A stretch of 34,808 nt of DNA from Oscillospiraceae bacterium (lineage in GTDB: Bacteria > Bacillota > Clostridia > Oscillospirales > CAG-272). The DNA is taken from positions 1 to 34,808 of the forward strand of contig SVSQ01000014.1 of NCBI GenBank assembly GCA_015064245.1, in the 5' to 3' direction. Positions 1-7,748 of the stretch are shown here, piece after piece. Every line of letters begins with the position of its first letter. The first letter of the stretch is position 1. A program made the translations under genes and the position numbers. The notes under the pieces are model-generated. The model searched no databases. It was not told the DNA's origin and saw only the letters and a program-made list of their open reading frames with translations.

Positions 1-319
1 AAGAAAGAAAAGGAAGCAAAGAAAGAAGAAAGAAACGGGTGCTAACATACCACGAAAATCCTCGCGTAACACACTCCGTGTGCTCGGATTTTGGGTACAT
101 GAAATACTGCCGAGTTGCTCCCGCAACTACATAAAGCAGGGAATAGAGTGTGATAATCTTCGTTTATGGGTGAGATGATGTACGCATGATTTGAAAGAGG
201 GAGCGCGGACTTTTTTCGAAGAAAATTACGTAGTAATTTGTTTACGGTGATAGCTTCCTGCTATCGCCGTAAACAAAGTTCTTTGCGCAGCTTTCTTTCA
301 AGAAAGCGCGTACTCCCCC
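1..319 (-). repeat. Mosaic multi-hairpin repeat, copy A (cut by window edge)
   Basis: There is no gene here. Read on the minus strand, this is a copy of the dispersed repeat also seen near 5.9, 7.1, 16.7, 24.5 and 24.8 kb. It starts at the thiI stop codon with a small palindrome (GCTTTCTTGAAAGAAAGC) and continues with a long hairpin at 237-277 (18-bp arms, one mismatch or wobble). A TTCGAA-centred hairpin and the conserved tract AGTCCGCGCTCCCT follow. Further on is a hairpin with AAAATCC/GGATTTT outer arms and CACAC/GTGTG inner arms, and then a TTTCTTTCTTC-rich end. The small ORFs in the track here are shadows of these palindromes. Confidence 0.7.
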
Positions 320-1498
320 TTACATATCATCTGTATAATATATTTCAACATTTTCAAGAGCGGCGTCTTCGAGGGAAGAGAGGTCGGCTTTGGCTTCCTC
401 TTCAAGGACCTTGGCGATGTCGGGACGAGTTTTGGGGTGCTTAGGAGTGAAGACGGTACAGCAGTCCTCGTAAGGAAGGATAGAGGTCTCGAAGGTGTTG
501 ATCTTGCGGGCGATGTCGATGATCTCCTCTTTGTCAAGACCGATGCAGGGGCGGAAGACCAGCATATCAGCCGCGGGATCGGTCACGCCCATAGCGAGCA
601 TAGTCTGAGATGCGACCTGACCGAGGCTTTCGCCGGTAACGAGCGCGTCACAGCCGCGGTTCTTAGCCAGGCGAGCCGCAAGACGCATCATACAGCGGCG
701 AAGGAGCAGAGTGAAATACTGCTCGTCTACGGTGTCGCGCAGACGCTCCTGTATCTCGGTAACCGAGATGCAGGCGACGCGGGTGGGACCGCAGTACGCG
801 CTCATGAGCTTAGCAAGCTGAAGGACCTTTTCCTTAGCGGCGTCCGAGGTGTAGGGGAAGCTTTCAAAGTGAACGGCTTCGATCTTCGCGCCGCGCTTTG
901 CCATCATATAACCCGAAACGGGGCTGTCGATACCGCCCGAAAGCAGAAGCATCGCTTTGCCCGCGGAGCCGACGGGCATACCGCCCGCGCCTCTTACGGC
1001 GTCACAATGCACGAAGGCGTGCTCTTCACGGATCTCGACTGTAACGGTCGCTTCGGGAGCGTCCATAGATACCTTGATCTTACCGTTGAGCGCTTCAAGG
1101 ACTGCTCCGCCTGCGAGAGCCGAGATCTCGGGGGACTTGAGAGGGAAACGCTTATCGGCGCGTTTTGCGTTGGCTCGGAAGCTCTTTTTGCCTTCAAGAA
1201 GCGGAGGGATATACTCCTTTATGACCGCTAAGATGGAGTCCATATCCTTTTCCGTTTCGGCGGCGCGGCAGACCGTCGCGATACCGAAGATCTTGCGAAG
1301 CTCGTCGAAGACCGCGTCGCTGTCCGCGACGTCCTCGAGGGGCTGTACGTAGATCGTTGATTGCGCTCTTGTTACGCTGAATTTGCCGAGAGCGGTAAGT
1401 CTTCTTTTTATTTCCTTGACGAGCATGGCTTCGAACTGGCTTTTGTTAAGACCTTTTAAAGCGATCTCGCCGTATTTGCACAAGAATATTTCTTTCAT
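320..1498 (-). CDS. thiI: tRNA 4-thiouridine sulfurtransferase ThiI
   Basis: This 392-residue protein matches ThiI, which adenylates U8 of tRNA and transfers sulfur to make 4-thiouridine; it can also feed sulfur to thiamine thiazole synthesis. The N-terminus (MKEIFLCKYGEIALKG) is the usual ferredoxin-like start. A THUMP region follows at about residues 60-165, and the PP-loop ATP site LSGGIDSPV lies near residue 190. A CC pair (EDCCTVF) lies in the C-terminal part. The C-terminal rhodanese domain of the enterobacterial enzyme is absent, as is usual in Firmicutes. The gene has its own consensus promoter. A cysteine desulfurase often sits beside thiI, but none is visible here; the sequence directly after the stop codon is repeat copy A. 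Confidence 0.95.
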   Translation of the reverse strand: MKEIFLCKYGEIALKGLNKSQFEAMLVKEIKRRLTALGKFSVTRAQSTIYVQPLEDVADSDAVFDELRKIFGIATVCRAAETEKDMDSILAVIKEYIPPLLEGKKSFRANAKRADKRFPLKSPEISALAGGAVLEALNGKIKVSMDAPEATVTVEIREEHAFVHCDAVRGAGGMPVGSAGKAMLLLSGGIDSPVSGYMMAKRGAKIEAVHFESFPYTSDAAKEKVLQLAKLMSAYCGPTRVACISVTEIQERLRDTVDEQYFTLLLRRCMMRLAARLAKNRGCDALVTGESLGQVASQTMLAMGVTDPAADMLVFRPCIGLDKEEIIDIARKINTFETSILPYEDCCTVFTPKHPKTRPDIAKVLEEEAKADLSSLEDAALENVEIYYTDDM

Positions 1499-1530
1499 TT
1501 TGGGATATTTCCTTTTCTTTAGTTGCCTTT

Positions 1531-1559
1531 ATTATATATTATATTTTTAAAAATGTCAA
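1531..1559 (-). promoter_or_regulatory. Sigma-A promoter of thiI
   Basis: On the minus strand TTGACA (1554-1559) and TATAAT (1531-1536) are separated by 17 bases, a perfect consensus. The start codon lies about 30 bases further on, with AAAGGA as the likely ribosome site. Confidence 0.85.
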
Positions 1560-1574
1560 TAGATATTTGATTCA

Positions 1575-1621
1575 AATAAAAGAGGCGGACAGCCTTTCAG
1601 AAGACGGGAAGGCTGTCCGCC
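1575..1621 (-). terminator. Rho-independent terminator of the ktrB-ktrA operon
   Basis: A 13-bp stem, GGCGGACAGCCTT paired with AAGGCTGTCCGCC, has a 12-base loop and is followed on the minus strand by TCTTTTATTT. It lies about 50 bases after the ktrA stop codon and just upstream of the thiI promoter, so it isolates thiI from the potassium operon. Confidence 0.85.
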
Positions 1622-1670
1622 GTCGTTTCCTTCTGTCTTTGATCCTTCCGATAAATTTGGATTTGACAGC

Positions 1671-2321
1671 TTATTTCAATTTTCCCAATTTTGCCGTATT
1701 AGCGATCACGATCAAAGAGCTTTCCGCATCAAGCGCCTGCTCGGGATTGATGTTTACGTTAACCTTTTCTCCATTCTTGATAGCAACGATATTGAATCCG
1801 TATTTTTTACGGAGATTCAATTCTATCAAGTTTTTGCCGCACCATTCGTCCTTTACGTCGATCTCAACTATTGACACGTCCTTCGACAGAGAGAGCATAT
1901 CGATAAAGCCGGAGCTGAGCAGGTTTTTGGCAAGGCGGATGCCCGATTCTTTTTCGGGGAAGACCACCTGATCCGCGCCCACGCGAAGCAGTATCTTTTG
2001 GTGCATTTCGTTGGCGCATTTTGCGATAACTTTTTTAACGCCTGCTTCCTTACAAAGCGTGATAGCCATAACGCTTGCCTCAAGGTTGCCTGCCATGCAG
2101 ACGATGACGGTATCGATATTTGCGATTCCAAGACGGGAGATGACCTCCGCATCGGTCACGTCGGCACACTTGCACACGGGCAGATATGCTGCCGCATCGT
2201 TGACGATCCTTTCCTCGGTATCGACGGCGATGACCTCCATACCGTTCTCTACAAGCTCTTTTGCCACGGCTGTGCCGTATCTTCCAAGTCCAAAGACTGC
2301 GTATGTTTTCTTTGTTTTCAT
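1671..2321 (-). CDS. ktrA: Potassium uptake regulatory subunit KtrA (RCK domain)
   Basis: This 216-residue protein is the cytosolic gating subunit of a Ktr potassium transporter. Residues 1-130 form an RCK_N Rossmann domain with the nucleotide-binding loop FGLGRYGTAVA and the acidic end of strand 2 (VIAVDTEE). The remainder is a TrkA_C/RCK_C domain, which in this family can bind c-di-AMP. The start has a good ribosome site (AAAGGAG) and lies 12 bases after ktrB, so the two are co-transcribed and form the membrane/cytosol pair. The terminator at 1575-1621 ends the operon. TrkA is a possible alternative name, but the single RCK unit fits KtrA. Confidence 0.93.
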   Translation of the reverse strand: MKTKKTYAVFGLGRYGTAVAKELVENGMEVIAVDTEERIVNDAAAYLPVCKCADVTDAEVISRLGIANIDTVIVCMAGNLEASVMAITLCKEAGVKKVIAKCANEMHQKILLRVGADQVVFPEKESGIRLAKNLLSSGFIDMLSLSKDVSIVEIDVKDEWCGKNLIELNLRKKYGFNIVAIKNGEKVNVNINPEQALDAESSLIVIANTAKLGKLK

Positions 2322-2333
2322 CGTTTTTCTCCT

Positions 2334-3695
2334 TTATCCTATACTGATGTCTTCCGTCGGCTCGGAAATAACGTTCTGATTTTCGTTTTTACTGCCAAGC
2401 GCCACCGCAAGTGAGATGGGACCGACTCTGCCGAAATACATCGTTACTATTATGATCAGCTTTCCGAATGTGTTCAGCGTTGCCGTTAGATTTCTTGAAA
2501 GTCCGACGGTCGCCGTTGCGCTGACCGTTTCATAGACCGCATCAATGGCTGATGCGGTGCCGGTTGCCATCAATAATATCGTTGATGCGGAGCATATTAT
2601 AATAAACATCACCGCTACTGCAACTGCCTTTTTCACCGAGTCTTCGGAAATACGGCGGCCGAACAGGGTTGCGCTGTTTTTGTTTCTGATGGTGGCGAAA
2701 GCCGAGCAGATAAGCACGGCAATGGTTACGGTTTTCATACCGCCTGCCGTTCCTACAGGTGAACCGCCTATCAGCATCAGGATAATAGATACGGCAGCGG
2801 AGGCGTTTGTTAAATTCTCTTGCGGAACAGAGGCAAATCCCGCGGTTCTCGTAGTGACCGATTGAAAGAAGGACACTTGGATCTTATCGAATAGAGACAT
2901 CTCTCCGATGGTCAACGGGTTTGAGTATTCAAAAGCGAATATAAGAACCGCGCCGACAAGAATGAGCCCTGCCGTAACGGTAATAGCGATCTTTGAGTGC
3001 AAGGTCAAGTGCCTGAATATTTTTCTGTTTTTCGGTGAACGGCTTTTAACCACACGGAGAACATCCCACCACACGATATAGCCGAGACCGCCGAGAATGA
3101 TGAGCGCGGAGGTAACGATATTGATCAAAGGATTTGTAGCGTAATTGCAAAGGCTGTTTTCCGCGATAATGTCAATGCCTGCATTACAAAAGGCGGAAAC
3201 AGAATTGAACAATGATATCCAAATGCCTTTCGCACCGAACTCGGGAACGAATACGAGCATATATAGGATAGCCCCTATTCCTTCAATGATCAGAGTGCCG
3301 AACAGTACGTTTTTAACAAACTTGGTAAGCCCGGACATCGTATTGAGATTGAAGGCATCCTGAATCAGCAAATGGTCGCCGATCCCCATTTTTCTATTGA
3401 GAAGAATCATCAGCCCCGACATTATCGTAATGATACCAAGACCGCCGATCTGTATTAAAAGCAATATGACGATCTGACCGAACACGCTCCACGTTGACAC
3501 CGTGGGAAGCGTAACGAGTCCCGTTACGCAGGTTGAGGTGGTTGCCGTAAAGAGCGCATCGAGGTACGAAACGGCATTTCCCGTGGCGGAGCTTATCGGC
3601 AATGCCAACAGTACGCTTCCTGCGAGAATGGTCACAAGGAAGCTGAGTAATATGATCTGCGTGGTCGAAAGGGTGAATTTCTTTTTTCTAACCAT
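2334..3695 (-). CDS. ktrB: Potassium uptake channel subunit KtrB (TrkH/KtrB family)
   Basis: This is an integral membrane protein of the TrkH/KtrB/HKT superfamily, about 453 residues long, forming the K+ (or Na+-coupled K+) pathway. The pore-loop signatures TTSTCVTGL, SVSAFCNAGI, TRTAGF and SATATVGLS are visible in order, one per M1-P-M2 repeat, with many hydrophobic helices between. The ORF track starts 11 codons earlier. I prefer the internal ATG (MVRKKKF) because AGAGGAAA lies just before it and the upstream codons lie in a leader hairpin. The gene is followed at 12 bases by ktrA. The leader contains a stable hairpin, described separately. Confidence 0.93.
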   Translation of the reverse strand: MVRKKKFTLSTTQIILLSFLVTILAGSVLLALPISSATGNAVSYLDALFTATTSTCVTGLVTLPTVSTWSVFGQIVILLLIQIGGLGIITIMSGLMILLNRKMGIGDHLLIQDAFNLNTMSGLTKFVKNVLFGTLIIEGIGAILYMLVFVPEFGAKGIWISLFNSVSAFCNAGIDIIAENSLCNYATNPLINIVTSALIILGGLGYIVWWDVLRVVKSRSPKNRKIFRHLTLHSKIAITVTAGLILVGAVLIFAFEYSNPLTIGEMSLFDKIQVSFFQSVTTRTAGFASVPQENLTNASAAVSIILMLIGGSPVGTAGGMKTVTIAVLICSAFATIRNKNSATLFGRRISEDSVKKAVAVAVMFIIICSASTILLMATGTASAIDAVYETVSATATVGLSRNLTATLNTFGKLIIIVTMYFGRVGPISLAVALGSKNENQNVISEPTEDISIG

Positions 3696-3720
3696 ATGAT
3701 TTTCCTCTGAAAAGCATAAA

Positions 3721-3752
3721 GGAACCAACGTCCTCTGCAGTCAGCTGGTTCC
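3721..3752 (-). promoter_or_regulatory. Hairpin in the ktrB mRNA leader
   Basis: On the minus strand GGAACCA and TGGTTCC pair (7 bp, extendable by a wobble) around a 16-base loop containing CTGCAG. The hairpin lies between the predicted transcription start (about 3768) and the ribosome site and is followed by TTTATGCTTTT. The leader is only about 70 bases, too short for the ydaO c-di-AMP riboswitch that controls ktr genes in some Firmicutes. It could be a weak attenuator or an mRNA-stabilising hairpin; the function is not known. Confidence 0.5.
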
Positions 3753-3774
3753 TATTTATTAATTCGTTTCTATG

Positions 3775-3803
3775 ATTATATCACGTTTCGCTGTTTACGT
3801 CAA
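3775..3803 (-). promoter_or_regulatory. Sigma-A promoter of ktrB-ktrA
   Basis: TTGACG (3798-3803) and TATAAT (3775-3780) on the minus strand have a 17-base spacer. The predicted start of transcription is near 3768, giving a leader of about 70 bases with one hairpin. Confidence 0.8.
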
Positions 3804-3852
3804 TATATTTTTGATGATCAAGTAATTAACGAGCTAACGTACAAATTTTGAT

Positions 3853-5787
3853 TTAACTGTTTTGCTGAGCTTTCTTTATCTCTTCCGCTTCGGAAGCGCG
3901 GGCGTTGACCTCGGCGGCGTCCTTGTAGGTGTCTACAACGGTCTTCAGCGCCGCTCTGATAGTCTCGGCGCTGCCGGAGGTTTCAGCCTCGTCGATAGCC
4001 TTCTTGAGAACGGCGAGCTTTTCCTCGACCTGCTGTCTTGTGAGGGGCTTGTCCTTCTCAATGAATATCTTCTTGTTTTCGGTCTTGGTAAGAAGCTCCT
4101 TCTTGATCAGAAGCTCCTCGAAAAGCTTTTCGCCCGGACGGAGACCGATCTCCTTGATCTCGATGTCCTTGCCCGGCTCAAGTCCCGAAAGCTTGATCAT
4201 ATTGATCGCAAGATCGTGGATCTTTACGGGATTGCCCATGTCAAGCACGAACAGCTCTCCCTTTTTCGCCATAGCTCCCGCCTGCATTACCAGACTGCTG
4301 GCTTCGGGAATGGTCATAAAGTATCTGATTATGCCCTTGTCCGTGAGGGTTATTGGTCCGCCCTCGGCGATCTGCGCCTTGAAGAGGGGGATCACGGAGC
4401 CGTTTGAGCCGAGTACGTTTCCGAAACGTACCGCCACGAATTCCGTATCGCCGTCGTTACGGCACTGAACTATCATCTCGCACAGACGCTTGGACGCGCC
4501 CATGACGTTCGTTGGGTTGACCGCTTTATCCGTTGATATGAGAATGAACTTCTTGACGCCGTACCTCTCAGCCGCGCAAGCAGTATTGTACGTGCCGAAA
4601 ACGTTGTTTTTGATAGCCTCGGCAGCGCTTGACTCCATGAGCGGAACGTGCTTGTGAGCCGCCGCGTGGAAGACTATGTCGGGACGGTGCGCGGAGAATA
4701 CCATGTCAAGGCGGCGGACGTCTCTTACCGAGCCTATCTCCACCACCAGATTCAGCTCGCCCTGATATTTTCTGCCGAGCTCCTGCTGAATGTCGTAGGC
4801 GTTGTTTTCGTAGATGTCGAAGATGACCAGCTTCGCGGGCTTCAGCGCGGCAAGCTGACGGCACAGCTCGCTTCCGATAGATCCGCCGCCGCCCGTTACG
4901 AGAACGGTCTTACCGCGGTAACAGCTTTCCGCTTCCTCGCTGAAAGCGTTTATCTGGTCTCTGAACAAAAGGTCTTCTATCTTGAATTCTCTGATGACGC
5001 GCTTTTCGGATTTCGCTTCGCGGGTTTTGACGCCCGACGTCATATCGCTTACGGGAGCGTCGTACAGCTTGGGCGTGTAGCCGATGGCGCTGAAAAATTC
5101 GAACAGCTCCTTCGCTTTTTCGCTGCTCAGCGCGGGGATCGCCACGAACACCTCGTCCACCTGAAGGTTTTTAAGAACGGCTTTCGTCTTGTCGCTTAAG
5201 GGGTAGACGTTCATGCCCAGAACGCGTTTGCCGTTTTTCTGCGTATCCTTATCCATAAAGCATACGGGAGTGTATTTCGAGTCTTTTCTGCAAAGCAGAT
5301 CCTCTGCCAGCAGAACGCCCAGCTGTCCCGCGCCCACGATTGCTGCCTTGAGGCTCTTTTCGCGGTTGCCGACGCTGATGTTCTTCTGACGGTAGATGTA
5401 CTGATAAACGAGTCTTGCCAGAATGGACGCGATGTCGAACGCCATCATAACGAGCCCCGTGTGCCAGACTCCTACGCTTCGCCCGATAAGACCGCAGGGG
5501 ATCACCGCTATAACGCCCGCCGCCACGTCCGCAAGGACGAGGCGTATGGAGACGCTGATCTGAACGTATCTGAGAATGTAGCTGTATATGCCGAATATGA
5601 ATCGGGACAGCATACATACCGTAAAGATGATCGCCGTATTGATAAGGAACAGCGAGGGCTCTGAGTAAACCAGCATTTTTCCGAAAATATTTGAAAACCA
5701 GAGGAAAAATAAGCTTATGATCGCAAAAATGCCAACGTCGTAAACGCACAGCATCAGCTTGCGGCTGCCGAGTTTTTTAAGTATCAT
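3853..5787 (-). CDS. Membrane-bound nucleotide-sugar 4,6-dehydratase/epimerase (CapD/PglF/EpsC-like)
   Basis: This 644-residue protein belongs to the large membrane-bound branch of the FlaA1/CapD family, which converts UDP-GlcNAc to a 4-keto-6-deoxy sugar for capsule or glycan synthesis. Residues 1-135 hold four hydrophobic helices. A CoA-binding-like Rossmann domain (IVGAGQLGVLLAEDL) begins near 148. The catalytic short-chain dehydrogenase domain begins near 300 with VTGGGGSIGSELCRQ. The active site reads STDKAVNPTNVMGASKR, where the usual YxxxK tyrosine is methionine, which is typical of this family. The C-terminal 60 residues are charged. No glycan cluster is adjacent, so the end product cannot be named. 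The start follows GGAGA at 11 bases and a consensus promoter about 100 bases upstream. Confidence 0.88.
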   Translation of the reverse strand: MILKKLGSRKLMLCVYDVGIFAIISLFFLWFSNIFGKMLVYSEPSLFLINTAIIFTVCMLSRFIFGIYSYILRYVQISVSIRLVLADVAAGVIAVIPCGLIGRSVGVWHTGLVMMAFDIASILARLVYQYIYRQKNISVGNREKSLKAAIVGAGQLGVLLAEDLLCRKDSKYTPVCFMDKDTQKNGKRVLGMNVYPLSDKTKAVLKNLQVDEVFVAIPALSSEKAKELFEFFSAIGYTPKLYDAPVSDMTSGVKTREAKSEKRVIREFKIEDLLFRDQINAFSEEAESCYRGKTVLVTGGGGSIGSELCRQLAALKPAKLVIFDIYENNAYDIQQELGRKYQGELNLVVEIGSVRDVRRLDMVFSAHRPDIVFHAAAHKHVPLMESSAAEAIKNNVFGTYNTACAAERYGVKKFILISTDKAVNPTNVMGASKRLCEMIVQCRNDGDTEFVAVRFGNVLGSNGSVIPLFKAQIAEGGPITLTDKGIIRYFMTIPEASSLVMQAGAMAKKGELFVLDMGNPVKIHDLAINMIKLSGLEPGKDIEIKEIGLRPGEKLFEELLIKKELLTKTENKKIFIEKDKPLTRQQVEEKLAVLKKAIDEAETSGSAETIRAALKTVVDTYKDAAEVNARASEAEEIKKAQQNS

Positions 5788-5887
5788 TTTAAATTTTTCT
5801 CCAAACCATGTTGTATATTTTCAGTCGAAAAAAGAGATATTGGCTTTTTCGGCAAAATTCAAATTTTTATTATTTTTATTATAAATA

Positions 5888-5916
5888 ATTATATCACTTT
5901 TTGCGCGATTTGTCAA
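5888..5916 (-). promoter_or_regulatory. Sigma-A promoter of the sugar dehydratase gene
   Basis: TTGACA (5911-5916) and an extended TGATATAAT (-10 at 5888-5893) with a 17-base spacer form a perfect consensus on the minus strand. The leader of roughly 95 bases is very A/T rich; I see no known riboswitch in it. Confidence 0.85.
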
Positions 5917-5932
5917 TGGTTTTGAAAAAACA

Positions 5933-6078
5933 CCTACTTTTCTTGAAAGAAAAGTAGGCAAAAGAACTTCAATTACGCTGACACCGTGAAGGCATCAGCG
6001 TAATTGAATATTTTGATAGTTTTTCTTCGAAAAAAGTTGCATCCCCTTTCCAAGTAAGCGCGTACATATCCTTCCCGC
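5933..6078 (+). repeat. Mosaic multi-hairpin repeat, copy B
   Basis: This copy lies between the divergent promoters of the dehydratase and epimerase genes. It opens with a perfect 26-bp palindrome (arm CCTACTTTTCTT). A hairpin at 5968-6008 has perfect 14-bp arms (TTCAATTACGCTGA). TTTTCTTCGAAAAAAG and the conserved tail CCCTTTCCAAG...GCGTACAT follow. The small minus-strand ORFs here are repeat shadows. Confidence 0.75.
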
Positions 6079-6190
6079 AAAGCTTTGTGACGAAAGCCTC
6101 TCGCTCCGCGGAGATATGGATAACTGCGTTATAAAGGTCGCCGCAGGTGACGGAGAATGGAAATGCTCCGCGAAACATTTTAATTTGTTA

Positions 6191-6219
6191 TTGCAATTCT
6201 GCAAAAAATGTGCTACAAT
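6191..6219 (+). promoter_or_regulatory. Sigma-A promoter of the TIM-barrel epimerase gene
   Basis: TTGCAA (6191-6196), a 17-base spacer and TACAAT (6214-6219) preceded by TGC, making an extended -10. The leader is about 25-30 bases. Confidence 0.7.
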
Positions 6220-6251
6220 GAAAAAAACGAAAATTCAAGGAGATGAAGGCT

Positions 6252-7088
6252 ATGTATAAAACGAAATTGTGTCTCGGACTTGGAGGCTTCGGTCCGTCGC
6301 CCGAGGAACAGATAAAGCTTTTCAAAAAGATCGGATGGGACGGCTTTTTCTCGGGTTGGAATAAAGATCTGAAGACCTACCGTGTACTTGCCGACGAGCT
6401 GGAAATGATATACCAGTCCGTCCACGCGCCCTTCGGTAATGCGGCGAAGATGTGGAAGGACGACGCTGACGCCGAAATGGCTAAAAACGAGCTTCTCGCC
6501 TGCGTTCGCGATACCGCTGAGGTAAAGGTCCCGATAGTCATCGTCCACCCGTACATAGGCTTCGGAAAGAACGAAGGTCCCACCGCCTGCGGTATCGAGA
6601 ACTTCAAGGCGGTAGTTGACGAGGCGCGCAGTCTCGGAGTTAAGATCGCTTTCGAGAACGTGGAGGGCGAGGAGTTCCTGCTCGCGCTTATGGAGGCGTT
6701 TAAGGACGATCCGACCGTCGGCTTCTGTTGGGATAGCGGTCACGAGCTTTGCTATAACAGAGGTAAGGATATGCTCGCTCTCTACGGCGACAGACTTATC
6801 GCCACGCACCTGAATGATAATCTCGGTGTCAGCCGCTTCGACGGCGAGACCTTCTGGACGGACGACCTGCACCTGCTCCCCTTTGACGGAATTCACGACT
6901 GGGGGTGCGTTGCAAAGCGCCTCAATAACTGCGGCTTCAACGATATTCTGACCTTCGAGCTTGGTAAATCCAGTAAGCCGAAGCGTCACGATAACGATAA
7001 GTACAGCGCTATGAGTCCCGAGATCTACCTCTCCGAAGCTTACGCCCGCGCTTGCCGCTTGGCGTATTTGAAAAATGGTATGGACTAA
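6252..7088 (+). CDS. Sugar phosphate isomerase/epimerase, xylose-isomerase-like TIM barrel
   Basis: This 278-residue protein has the AP-endonuclease-2/IolE-type TIM-barrel pattern. Putative metal ligands fall at strand ends: SVHAPFG, IVHPYIG, FENVEG, WDSGHE and THLNDN. These are typical of divalent-metal sugar epimerases, but the substrate cannot be read from the sequence. The track begins at an ATG nine bases earlier, directly abutting AAGGAG. The second ATG (MYKTK) leaves a normal 9-base spacing, so I chose it. The gene has its own promoter and appears monocistronic, ending shortly before repeat copy C. Confidence 0.8.
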   Translation: MYKTKLCLGLGGFGPSPEEQIKLFKKIGWDGFFSGWNKDLKTYRVLADELEMIYQSVHAPFGNAAKMWKDDADAEMAKNELLACVRDTAEVKVPIVIVHPYIGFGKNEGPTACGIENFKAVVDEARSLGVKIAFENVEGEEFLLALMEAFKDDPTVGFCWDSGHELCYNRGKDMLALYGDRLIATHLNDNLGVSRFDGETFWTDDLHLLPFDGIHDWGCVAKRLNNCGFNDILTFELGKSSKPKRHDNDKYSAMSPEIYLSEAYARACRLAYLKNGMD

Positions 7089-7120
7089 GGCGATGTAACA
7101 TTCTCGCTGAGAAGGGGGAA

Positions 7121-7527
7121 ACGGTCGCTTTTTGAAAAAAGCTCCGCAAAAACTTCTATTACGCCGACACCAGAAGGCATCGGCGTAATAGAATTATTGG
7201 GTGTTTCCTTCGGAAAGAGTCCGTGCTCCCTTTTCCAACAAGAGCGCACATCATCTCACCCACAAACGAAAATTTCTACACCAACCTACCCAGCACACCC
7301 CGAAAATGCGAAGCGTGGGCGAGCATTTTTGTAGAAATGACCGCACGGTGATACCATGTACCTTGTGCGAATATCTGCGGGTATCCATCTTTGCGGAGCT
7401 ATTGTACCCAAAATTCGCTCCTGCTTTTGAGCGAATTTTCGGCGAGCCGTTAAAAATCTACCACGGTCTTTCTTTCTTCTTTTTGCGAGCATTTTTCTTC
7501 TTTCTTTCTCGAAAGAAGGAAGAAAAA
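7121..7527 (+). repeat. Mosaic multi-hairpin repeat, copy C (most complete copy)
   Basis: This roughly 400-bp element fills most of the gap between the epimerase gene and cysK. Hairpins occur in order: GCTTTTT/AAAAAGC (7127-7142); perfect 14-bp TTCTATTACGCCGA/TCGGCGTAATAGAA (7154-7193); TTTCC/GGAAA (7204-7216); 11-bp AAAATTCGCTC/GAGCGAATTTT (7410-7439); and a 17-bp pyrimidine/purine hairpin with one wobble (7492-7527). Conserved tracts between them (AGTCCGTGCTCCCTTTT, CACATCATCTCACCCA) match the other copies. The track ORFs in this stretch have no recognisable protein signature. Confidence 0.75.
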
Positions 7528-7657
7528 CGCGAAATCTATATTAAAAGAACTTTTAATAGAAAAACAAAAAACTTTACTCAAAATAACCGTCTTATTAAAA
7601 ACAAAAATATTTACACAAATAAAAAATTGCTCGCGGGCAATCCCCCGCAAATAAAAA

Positions 7658-7686
7658 TTGACAAATTGGCAAATATATGCTATAAT
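7658..7686 (+). promoter_or_regulatory. Sigma-A promoter of cysK
   Basis: TTGACA (7658-7663), a 17-base spacer ending in TGC, and TATAAT (7681-7686) form a perfect consensus with an extended -10. Transcription should begin near 7693, giving a leader of about 55 bases. Confidence 0.9.
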
Positions 7687-7705
7687 ATAAAGTAACGTAC
7701 TTCAA

Positions 7706-7738
7706 CGCCGAAAAAACCTTTCGGCGCAGGAAAGGTTT
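7706..7738 (+). promoter_or_regulatory. Two mutually exclusive hairpins in the cysK leader
   Basis: Hairpin 1 pairs CGCCGAAA (7706-7713) with TTTCGGCG (7719-7726), 8 bp perfect. Hairpin 2 pairs AAACCTTTC (7714-7722) with GAAAGGTTT (7730-7738), 9 bp perfect. The two share bases 7714-7726 and cannot form together. Hairpin 2 would bury the GGAAAGG tract that is the only purine-rich ribosome-site candidate before the cysK ATG. Hairpin 1 would free it. The pairing is directly visible; a switching role is inference. Confidence 0.55.
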
Positions 7739-7748
7739 GGATTAAACA

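Noticed and set aside
437-1231. Long plus-strand ORF of 264 residues opposite thiI
   Set aside because: It is a shadow of thiI in another frame; the thiI protein has all family motifs, and no ribosome site or motif supports the ORF.
3696-3768. c-di-AMP (ydaO) riboswitch before ktrB
   Set aside because: The leader is about 70 bases with one hairpin, well under the size and fold of that riboswitch.
6213-6989. 258-residue minus-strand ORF opposite the TIM-barrel gene
   Set aside because: It is antisense to a gene with clear catalytic motifs and its composition is that of a codon shadow.
7201-7695. 164-residue plus-strand ORF before cysK
   Set aside because: It runs through repeat copy C and the cysK promoter, is low complexity and has no ribosome site.
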